Shown piece by piece: positions 6,554 through 14,800 of a stretch of DNA of 57,697 nucleotides; the stretch's first letter is position 1, and each line of letters opens with the position of its first letter. The stretch is taken from positions 1 to 57,697 of IMG/VR virus record IMGVR_UViG_3300049255_000548. The stretch is one strand, 5' to 3'. A program made the position numbers and the translations under genes. The DNA comes from a virus. The notes under the pieces are model-generated. The model was not told where the DNA came from. It worked only from the letters and a program-made list of their open reading frames with translations, and searched no databases.

Positions 6554-6587
6554 CAATACACGGAGATCAGGTGCAGGAGGTGTACAA

Positions 6588-7100
6588 GTGAAAGCGACGC
6601 TTAGGCAGCCACCTACGAGATCGGTGGCGGATCTCCTCAAGGAATCGGCCGAGATTGCTCAAAGGGCGATTTTGTTGTACCCCAAAGAGCCCTCCGCCAA
6701 TCTGGTCGACAAGCTGCTGGCAATGGCAGAGCCGGAATTTCTCACGGAGCTCGACGCCTTCCTCCGGACGAAGCACTTCACCGGTGCAATTCGGTCCGAA
6801 CGAGCAAAGGGACGGCGTCAAGACCAGGAATCCGCGTGGCTTTCTCCGCAAGTTCGCGCGGCGGCCATGGCTCTTCCTGCCCGCGTGCCGATCGGCGGGG
6901 GAAAGACCGTTCGGCGCGACGCCTTGGAATACGCCCACATTGATCTCTACCTCAAATACCTGGACGGCCAGCACCGCCAGCGGCGAGAGAACGACGCAAA
7001 GAGGGCGGCCATCGAGGCCATCCGGAAACTCTGGCCCCGGCTGAAAAAGCGACCGCGGCCGATGACCTTGGCCGAGGTAGATTCAGTCCGGGCGAGATAA
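6588..7100 (+). CDS. Hypothetical helical protein
   Basis: 170 residues, GTG start with AGGAGGT seven bases upstream. Almost fully helical: SVADLLKESAEIAQRAI, FLTELDAFLRTKHF, then a basic C-terminal half (HIDLYLKYLDGQHRQRREND, LWPRLKKRPRPM). Unrecognised; charge and helices would fit a DNA-binding or scaffold-like protein. It is bracketed by the 3' end of the secreted-protein gene and a decayed copy of that 3' end, as if inserted by a duplication event. Confidence 0.6.
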   Translation: MKATLRQPPTRSVADLLKESAEIAQRAILLYPKEPSANLVDKLLAMAEPEFLTELDAFLRTKHFTGAIRSERAKGRRQDQESAWLSPQVRAAAMALPARVPIGGGKTVRRDALEYAHIDLYLKYLDGQHRQRRENDAKRAAIEAIRKLWPRLKKRPRPMTLAEVDSVRAR

Positions 7101-7131
7101 GGTCCCGGTTCTCCGGCAGGAAAAACGGTAG
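7099..7131 (+). repeat. Decayed copy of the 3' end of gene 6040-6519
   Basis: Eleven codons, AAG GTC CCG GTT CTC CGG then CAG GAA AAA CGG TAG, read KVPVLRQEKR-stop. They match KVPILRQEKR-stop at 6487-6519 with 28 of 33 bases identical. Only the tail survives. Its last bases supply the AGGA ribosome site of the next gene at 7142. Confidence 0.75.
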
Positions 7132-7141
7132 GAAAAACTCG

Positions 7142-7393
7142 ATGCCTGAAGACGAATCCTACGCGCTGATCGCGATTCTCACTGAACTGGTCCTGGAGGT
7201 CTACGCCGGCCAGATGGCGGTAGTTTCTCTTCTTCGGAAAACTCCCGCAATTGACGCTGCCGCTCTCGATCTCGAAATTCAGCAGGCGCGGCAGGCAATT
7301 GGCCGGCTGCCACTGGTTCAAGACCTTCGCGCACGACGCGATCCATCTCAGCTCGAAGCGCTCGTATCAGCTCTCCGAACCATTCGACAGTAA
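7142..7393 (+). CDS. Small hypothetical protein
   Basis: 83 residues, helical throughout (SYALIAILTELVLEVYAGQM, then DLEIQQARQAIGRLPLVQDL). The ribosome site GTAGGA lies eight bases upstream and derives from the duplicated 3' tail. No family is recognised. Confidence 0.5.
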   Translation: MPEDESYALIAILTELVLEVYAGQMAVVSLLRKTPAIDAAALDLEIQQARQAIGRLPLVQDLRARRDPSQLEALVSALRTIRQ

Positions 7394-7418
7394 GCGGCTC
7401 AGCCATCCATTCACCATT

Positions 7419-7592
7419 ATGGCCGTTCTTTTCAGGCTCCGCCTCGGCGACAAGATTCTGCGATTCCGCCGCGGCAAGTGCTACAGCGCCCGGCTCATTC
7501 GCCCGAAGATCGAGCGCGGGCCGTTCGGTTGCTGGCTGGCATCCTGGAAGTGGGGACAGGTCGGGTGGGAGTTGAAGCGCTGGACGGAGTAG
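7419..7592 (+). CDS. Small basic ORF
   Basis: 57 residues, MAVLFRLRLGDKILRFRRGK then WLASWKWGQVGWELKRWTE. It has no convincing ribosome site and a compressible, Arg/Trp-rich composition, so it may be chance. It fills the otherwise empty gap between 7393 and 7614. Confidence 0.35.
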   Translation: MAVLFRLRLGDKILRFRRGKCYSARLIRPKIERGPFGCWLASWKWGQVGWELKRWTE

Positions 7593-7613
7593 CCCGGCTA
7601 TGATGGGAACTGC

Positions 7614-7820
7614 ATGGACCCCGCAATCGAGCGCCTGGCCGGAAGCAGCCCCGTTACGATTCTCTTAGCCGCAAAGTTCATCGCGATGGCGCAGGAGTGC
7701 GGCGCCTCGCAGCTTGAAGCTTCCGCAGCGCTCGATGTGGTGCGCTCGATTTTGCCCACCCTGCCGATGTCGCTGGTTAACGAGGAGGCTTCCCCGCCCG
7801 GAGTGGCTCCAGCGGCTTGA
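7614..7820 (+). CDS. Small helical hypothetical protein
   Basis: 68 residues (MDPAIERLAGSSPVTILLAA, EASAALDVVRSILPTLPMS). Amphipathic helices, no motif. Its 3' end overlaps the antisense ORF at 7777-7920 by 44 bases. Weak GGGAA upstream. Confidence 0.45.
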   Translation: MDPAIERLAGSSPVTILLAAKFIAMAQECGASQLEASAALDVVRSILPTLPMSLVNEEASPPGVAPAA

Positions 7821-7920
7821 AGTGCGGGTCCTGTGCTTTGGCAACGGACTCAAGCGCGTGCGCGATTCGCGCCAGAAGCTGGACCATCTGGATCGCGTCG
7901 GAATGCGTCATGGGAGACAT
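7777..7920 (-). CDS. Small ORF, helical, possible 3' half of a frameshifted gene
   Basis: 47 residues: MSPMTHSDAIQMVQLLARIA then HALESVAKAQDPHFKPLEPL. Good amphipathic helix and ordinary composition. It overlaps the ORF at 7850-8023 in another frame; the protein-like sequence passes from that frame to this one near 7911, where one base less in a CCC run would join them (RNVS then MTHSDAIQM). Either a coupled overlapping gene or half of a frameshifted one. Confidence 0.45.
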   Translation of the reverse strand: MSPMTHSDAIQMVQLLARIAHALESVAKAQDPHFKPLEPLRAGKPPR

Positions 7921-8023
7921 TCCGACATGCTATCCCAACTCGCTTGTAGCCCGGCAGATCCCAACTGACCAGCTCGTAAATCTCCGGCTCCGGCTGTACC
8001 TCGATGAACCGTAGTGGGCGCAT
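7850..8023 (-). CDS. Small ORF, possible 5' half of a frameshifted gene
   Basis: 57 residues starting MRPLRFIEVQPEPEIYELVS then WDLPGYKRVGIACRNVS, which look protein-like. The last 20 residues (DAFRRDPDGPASGANRARA) look like shadow sequence, consistent with the real frame moving to the ORF at 7777-7920. It lies on the minus strand inside a plus-strand cluster. Confidence 0.45.
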   Translation of the reverse strand: MRPLRFIEVQPEPEIYELVSWDLPGYKRVGIACRNVSHDAFRRDPDGPASGANRARA

Positions 8024-8035
8024 AATGGTCTCCAG

Positions 8036-8230
8036 GTGACGGATCCCGAAGCGGCGAAAATCATCGACGAGCTGATCTGCCTGCTCTCATTCCCCGGAAC
8101 GGAGATTGCCGACTTTTCCATCGTTTCCGATGGCCTGGCATACCTGATGCGCACCCGGAGAGAGCACCCCGAGCATCCGGTGACGGTCTCAATTTTCCGG
8201 GAAATGGCGAAGCGGGGAATGATCTCCTGA
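8036..8230 (+). CDS. Small hypothetical protein
   Basis: 64 residues, GTG start. KIIDELICLLSFPGTEIADF and LAYLMRTRREHPEHPV, ending in FREMAKRGMIS. A five-codon ORF (ATG GTC TCC AGG TGA) ends across its start codon as GTGA, which may couple initiation. No family. Confidence 0.5.
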   Translation: MTDPEAAKIIDELICLLSFPGTEIADFSIVSDGLAYLMRTRREHPEHPVTVSIFREMAKRGMIS

Positions 8231-8233
8231 CCA

Positions 8234-8479
8234 ATGACGACCCTGACACAAGCGGAATCGGCCCTTGTCCGCGAGCGGATTCTAAAGGAGGTCCAGCGTA
8301 TCCGAGCGAGCATCCACGGTTGCGCGCATTGCGCGGCGCTACGGGACCAAGCCGTGCGTCTGCTCAGTCTGATGCCACCCGAGCCGGTCACCACGCCGGT
8401 GGGAACTTTCGTTTACACCGGACCGCTGCCGGACGCGATTCGGCAGTATCTGAATGAAGAACCGCGCGAGGATCGGTAG
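8234..8479 (+). CDS. Small hypothetical protein with CxxC
   Basis: 81 residues. N-terminal helix (AESALVRERILKEVQRIRAS), then HGCAHCAALRDQAVRLLSLM and a Pro/Thr-rich tail ending AIRQYLNEEPREDR. One CxxC pair only. Its TAG stop overlaps the next GTG (TAGTG), so the two genes are translationally coupled. Confidence 0.55.
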   Translation: MTTLTQAESALVRERILKEVQRIRASIHGCAHCAALRDQAVRLLSLMPPEPVTTPVGTFVYTGPLPDAIRQYLNEEPREDR

Positions 8480-8673
8480 TGCCGGAGAAGATCTGCGGGA
8501 ACTGCGAGTATTGGGATGGCGGCGGAGAAGTCGCGGCCAAAACCGCGATCATCGGCGACTGCCACAACCCGCAGAGCCCCTATTTCACACCGCACCGTTC
8601 GTTCACCTGCCCGTACTTCTACCCTGACTCCATCAGATGGCCCGGCCCTAACCGTGTTCCGGCTGAACCCTGA
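8479..8673 (+). CDS. Small Cys-motif phage protein
   Basis: 64 residues, GTG start overlapping the previous stop. CGNCEYWDGG, then GDCHNPQS and FTCPYFYPDS form the C-x2-C-x2-W ... G-x-C-x-N ... F-x-C pattern seen in many tiny phage and plasmid proteins of unknown function, probably a one-metal site. Its 3' end overlaps the tail of the minus-strand gene at 8648-8839 by 26 bases. Confidence 0.65.
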   Translation: MPEKICGNCEYWDGGGEVAAKTAIIGDCHNPQSPYFTPHRSFTCPYFYPDSIRWPGPNRVPAEP

Positions 8674-8839
8674 CCGCCACCGCCGCCGAGTCCTTCCGGA
8701 CGTACTTCAGGTCCACTTCATCCAGCACCCGCTTTTCGCTCTCGAGCTGGGAGACCCGAATCCGCAGGAACAGGAAGAAATTGAGCGCCTCGCCGACGGC
8801 CACAATGATGGCCACAACGGCAACGGAATCGAGCTTCAT
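8648..8839 (-). CDS. Small membrane-anchored coiled-coil protein
   Basis: 63 residues. One transmembrane helix (AVVAIIVAVGEALNFFLFL, about 7-25) followed by a short coiled coil (RVSQLESEKRVLDEVDLKYV). AGGAG seven bases upstream of ATG 8839. It is the last gene of the late module. The shape fits a holin accessory, small spanin or membrane anchor; which one cannot be told. Confidence 0.65.
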   Translation of the reverse strand: MKLDSVAVVAIIVAVGEALNFFLFLRIRVSQLESEKRVLDEVDLKYVRKDSAAVAVRVQPEHG

Positions 8840-8854
8840 GGTGTGTCTCCTGCG

Positions 8855-11800
8855 TTATTGAATTAAGTGCAACTGCCGCATTTCCCGGAGCAGCTTCTGC
8901 TGCTCGACGGCCGGCAAGTTGTCGAATTGCCGGTCGAGCTTCTTCCCCAGCTCGGGCAGAATCTGTTGCTTTTCCTCGGGCGTCGCTACGGCCGCCACCT
9001 GGATGGCCTGCGCCAGCGGCAGCCGTTCGAAGTCGGCCGCCAGACGCCCGACCTCGGCTCGCGCCGCGGCCTGCCGCATATCCTCCAGCGTAACCTTGCC
9101 ACCGCGCAGACCTTCGAGCGCCACCTGCGTGGCTTCCGCGTCGCGCTTGGCGCGGAGCAGCCCCGTCACGCGGTTCTTGATGCGGCTCCGTTCGTCGCTG
9201 GTCCAGCCGCCCGCCGGCCGCGCCTCGTCCTGATAGCGTGAGATCAACTCCTCCGCCGGGGTCTCCGTCACATAGCGCGGAGCTTTCGGAAATCCCGCGA
9301 AGCTGGCGGCCGCGCGCGCGGCTCCCGCGCCTTCCTGCTGCATCCGCTGGAAGCTCTGCCAGGCGATCGGCCGCGGCGCGTAGTTCAGCACGATCTTGAG
9401 CGCTTTTTGGGCCTCGGAGTCGTCGTCGTTCCAGATCTTCTGGTGGAAGTAGTCCTGGTTCTGCAAGACCTCGATGGTTCGCTCCAGCGTACCGCTCACG
9501 CCGCCTGCCGCCCATCGCAGCGGATGCCGGCGCATGGCGTCGTATTCCTTGACGTACGTCGGCGGCGCGACCCGCTGGTTCGGGTCGTTGGCGTCGGTCC
9601 GCGGGTAAAAGACGTCCTTCAGCTCGTGTGGCCACTGGTGGGCAAAAGCGAACGTGATGACGGTGCCGATCGCCGCCGTCAGCCCCGCCATGCCCAGCAG
9701 CCAGGAAAACTCCCGAGTCAGCCGCGGCCGACGCCTCTCTTGCGCCGCGTTCCACAGCTCGCGCACTTGGTTGCCCGGCGCCTTCACGCCCGCGCGCACG
9801 CTGCCTGCCTTCCAGGTTACGGAGCGCATCAGGATCTGCATGGCCGTTTTAAAGGTCCGGTTCCAGAATAAATTGTCGAAGTTCATCTCGCCGAAGCGGT
9901 CCTCGACGAAGTCCCACACCTCGCGGGCGACCTGCGCCCGGCTCACCTTCCCGCTCGCGATCTCCGCCTGCCGCTCCAGCAGTTCGGTGGAGTATTCCTT
10001 CAGAAACACCCCGACCTTCACGCGCGGGATGTACCACTCGAACAGCGGCACCATAACCGCTTCCGCCGCGGCCCCCAGCGAGCGGACGCCGGCGCCCAGG
10101 TAATTCCGCTGGCCCACCGCCTCGCGGAACGCCCGGATGGTGTGCTGCTTGTAATCGTTGTAGACGTCGAGACGTCCGCCGCCCTGAAACAAATCTTCCA
10201 TGAGCTGCCGGGCGTCGGGATACGCTTTCAGCAGCGCCTGCCCCTCGGACGTCTGCGCAAACGCCGCGGGGTCCCGAAGGTATTCTTCCCCCGACTTTCC
10301 CAGTCGCCAGTTTTCCCGTGCTGCCGGCGCCACGCCCAATCCCTTGGCAATGTCCTTCAGCGCGCCGGCGACGTCTCCCAAGTTGACGGCTTTCCGCAGT
10401 CCCAGGCCGATCGAGGAGCCGCCGGACTCCATCGTCTCGAATACCGCGTGGAAGCCGCTGAATCCCAGCTCGACCGCCGTGTAGCCGTTCTTGGCCGCCA
10501 TCACGGCCTGGCCTAGCGTGCCGAGCGCCGTGTCCTGCTCCCGCAGCCGGTCCCGGCTGAGATAGTTGTTCATCAGCCGCGCCATGCCGCGTTCCACGTA
10601 CCACTCGCCCGCATTCACCATCCCCTGCGGTACGGAGAAAAACGTCCGCGCGATGCCGTCGTCCAGTTTCACAAACCCGTCCGGCGGCTTCGACCCGAAC
10701 CGCACGAACACCCGCGCCTTCATCTTCCGGGCTTCTTCCCACCACTTCTGTGCGGTCAAAAACTTCATCACGTCCACGTAATGCCGGGTGAAATTTTCAA
10801 CCGGGTTGTAGTCGAAGGGAACGCCGCCCAACTCGATCCCTTCGCTCATGTTTTGGAACACGTGCCGCTTGAACTGCCCCTTGGAACCCTGCAATGGCCG
10901 CTGCCCCACGCCCTTAAAGCTGTCCGTCTTACTGCCCGGAATCGTCTTCCACATCACCCGCTGGTGATTCTCCAGCCAGGCCACGTTGCGGTATTGGGTC
11001 TGGGCCTTGTAGAGGCCGTCATCCGCCTGGCGCAAAAAGTCGGCGGTGTTTTGCAGCTCCGGGGTGAGCTGCCGCTGGCCGGTTTTGATCCGGTCCATGA
11101 AATCCACCTGGAACGCCTGGAGCGGGGTGAGTCCCTTGGCCTTCAGGTCCGGCCGGGCCGCCGCCACCTGGGCAACCACTGCGGGGTCGGCCTTCGCTCC
11201 CACGGAATCCGCAAACTGCTGCGCCGCCGCGCGGAACAGAAACTCTTCTTTGTCCCGGTCGCCTTTCAGCTTGTAGATGGAATCGAGCGCCTTGCTCGAT
11301 ACGCCCACCTTCGGCAGGATGGTTTCCACCAGTCCCTTGACGAGGGTCTTGGCGCCTTCCTTGGCGCCCTTCAGCGTGGGGATCAGGTCCTGCTCGATGA
11401 ACTCCGGAACGCCCAGCGCCTTACCCGCGGCCGTAAGCGGAGTCGTGAGGATGGAAGCGTTGACGAACCCGCGCTCTCCGGCGCGGCCTACCGGGGCGGA
11501 TTCTGCGGATCGTACCGGGCGGTCCGGAGCGGCGCCGGGTGGAGTTCCTCCAGCGCGTGGCTGTGGGGTAGCCCCGCGAGCGGAACTTTCCGGAAGTCCG
11601 GCGAGCTCGCCGGCGTTCCCGGATATAAGCGATCCAGTTCCGCCTGAAGGCCCGCCTCTCCCTGCCGGTCCAGCGCCTCCAGCGCGCGATGGGTATTCTC
11701 CGCCGCCAGGTCGATCTCCGCGTCGGAAAGCGGTCTGGATTCGTCCGGCAATCTCTCGGGTCTCTGGGACACGGCCATATTCCTTTCGCAGCGTGCGGAG

Positions 11801-14800
11801 GTAAAGCGCCGCCAGTCTCCGCGCCTGCCCGTATTGTAGGCTCAATTCGGCGAAACGGCCAGGGGCCATCAGCCGCACTCCGATTTCGGCCGCCATCTGG
11901 CCGGCGGAAACATCCCCGTAGCCGCGCCCGGCCAGTGCGCGCGCCGCAGCCCGGGCGTCCCCGTCCTCGAAGAACGTCGCCTGCGAGCCCTCGATGTGGG
12001 CGTTTAAATCGCCGCCCGACGCCGAAGCCTGGATCGCGTGTCCGATCTCCTCGTCGAGCGACACCTGCCGCATGGCGTCGGGCATCTGCGCGTGATCCTT
12101 GACCAGCACCAGCGACTTGCCCGCCCGCGCGGCGCCCTCCGTAGCTTCCCGTAACTGCCGCAATCCCGGCCGGCCGCCGCGCTCCATCTCCCTGTCGATC
12201 CGGGCCAGCAGCGTCCATGTATCTTGCGGGGCGACGGTGATTCCGCCGTAGTGCAGTGCGGCATAGTCCGCGGGAAGGCCCGGGCTGCCGATGCGGCCCA
12301 GCAATTCGATACCGCTGGGATTCGCCAAATAGGCGTGCGCGTACGGCGCTTCCTGTGGATCGAGCGGAATCGCTTCTAGCCGCGCTTGCGCCGCGTGCCA
12401 GCCCAAACCCGCGCCCGTATAGTAGACTTGGTCCCGGACCGCCATGCGGGGCGCCACCGACGCGGAAAACAGGCTGCCCTGCTCCGGCCCTTCCTCCTCG
12501 AACAGCCCGCGGTTCTCTGCCGGCCGGAGCTTCGCTGCCGCCGGGTCGGCGGACCTCATTACATCTTCGTAATGAGTGCGGCGGGCCCACTCCTTTCCTT
12601 CGTCCGTTCCCAGAAATTCAGGTAAGGGCCTGCCGGTTGCCTGATGTAGCACTTTCTCCAATGCCCCAGCATCGGCGTGCTCTCGCACCCCCAGGGCGCC
12701 CCGAACGGTGCGCTGCTCCACTTGAAACTGGCCGCGGTCAATCGCATCGTGAAGGGCCTGGATTTCGGATGCCGTCGCGTCACGCGATGTCGAAGCGTAC
12801 CCGCGCCCGCGGCCCATATGCGTGGAGTGCAGCACCTGGATCTTACCGCCACGCATTCCAAACCTTCCGAGGCCCGGCACGTAGCCTTCGATGCTGGCAC
12901 GTGGAGGTTGCGGCCCTTCCGCAAGGGCACGCCAGGCTTGATAAATCTCGCGGCCGGTTTGGCCCAGCGAAGGAGGCGCAGCGCGGGCCGCCGCCGGCGC
13001 CTCGGCTGGAATCGGTTCCGTGCTCCGCGGCGGCGCATCTTCGAGCGCCCCTGCAGCGATCGTTCCTGCCGGCCTCGCCGGACCTAATTGGGCCGCCAGT
13101 CTCGGCGCCTCTTGAGCGGGCGGCGCGGCGCCGCCCGAAAACTGGGGTCGAGGCGGTGGCGGCGTCGCTCCCGGCGGCAGCGCCGGCGCGGCAGGCCTCT
13201 GCGGCTCCGCCGGCACCGGCCCGTGATAATTCTCGCCCGCTCTCAGGCCGAGCCGCGTTTCGATTCCGGGCGGCGCCTCCACGTGACGGCCGTTTTTCAG
13301 AAACTGCAATCGAAACGGTTGCCTTCCCGGCTCGACCGCACTCATGAAATCGTCCGCCCGCAGCTTCTCGATCTGAAGCTGGTCCGGTCCCATGTCGGGG
13401 AAGAATGCCTGCCGGATCTCCTCGGCGCCGACAGGGCGCAGCGACCGCACCACCATACGCGCCGGGGAGGCAAAACCGCCGCGCCCTGCCACGAAATCCT
13501 GAAGGACAACGGGCTCCCTGGCCACCTCTGCCGGCGGGCGTGGCGGCGCCATTTCCCCGCGCCTCGCCGGGCCGACCTCCGCCGGGGCCTGCGCCGCCGG
13601 AAGCGGCGGCGGGTTGCCCGCAATGTTCAGCGGAGCCGGCGGAGCACCGGCGGGCCCGGCCGCCACTTCCGGCGCCTGCGGCCGCGTGGATATCGGGCCG
13701 CCGGAGCCGGCGGCCAGGTCCCGCGATCGCGTGGCGGCGGTTCCAGCGTCCGGCGCGCCGCCCAGCGGAATCTCGACCCGTCGCCCGTCCTTGCCGGAGA
13801 ACACGACGGAGCCGATCCGCACCGTCCGCCCCGTTACTCCCGGAATGGCCGCCCTGTCGTACCGCCCCGAGATCGCCGCGTCCGGCTTCAGATAGGCGAT
13901 AGTGGCGTGTGGCTGGTAATCCGGATGCTTGTCGCCGTTGGGAAGCTGGGCAATCTTCGCGTTCAGCCGGTGTAGGTCTGTGGAATCGACGTCCACCTTC
14001 AGTACATGGGCATCGTCGTTGCGGAACAGCGAAGCCCGCCCCAAGGTCGCCGTAATCGGCGGCTCGGACCGCAGCAGTTCCGCAACCGCGTCCGGGTCCG
14101 CTCCATGCAGCCCGTACTTGACGGTGATGTGCGGCTCGCTCTCGCGGCCGTCCCCGGCCAGATCCTGGTCCGGGATCTGGTCGCCATACTGCATCAGCGG
14201 GTTGGCGACGTCCGGAGGCAGTTGGACCTGGGTCGAGGAAAACTCATGTGCCGGCGGCTGTGCCTCGCCGATCGCGCCGCCCTGATTCCACTCCGTCTCC
14301 CCGTGCCGCACCAGGTAGATGCCCGGCTGGCTGCTGTCGGTCGCGGGCTCGATCTTCCAGGGCCCGGCCGGCGCCGGAGTCATGGGCATTCCAGGCGGCC
14401 ACGCCGGCCGCATCCATTGCACCGGCCGGTACAGCCGCACGAACTGCCCCGGCTCCGGCACCGGCGCGTCCAGCAGGTTCTTGTCGATCCCGTTCGGATC
14501 GGCCGGCATGCCGGATTCCACCCAGGCCCGCAGCACGCGCGCATCCCGCGAATGGCTCACCACCGCAAATCGCTGTTCCGGATTCCGCATCCAGTCAGCC
14601 AGGATCGGCTGCATGGCCCCGGTGAAGTTCCGGATGAACTGGTTGTGGGACTCGCCCGGATACTGCGAGAGCGGCCCCTGCCCCGGCGGCGCGACGTCGG
14701 GCGCCTCCTTCATCAGCCGCTCGACGGTATCTTTCGTGTCGGCGTGCGGCTGCCCTTCCAGCTCGCCCAGCGCCCACGGCCGCAGCCCCGGCACCGTCTC

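Noticed and set aside
12256-13347. Plus-strand Pro/Arg-rich open frame
   Set aside because: Antisense shadow of the polyvalent protein linker region.
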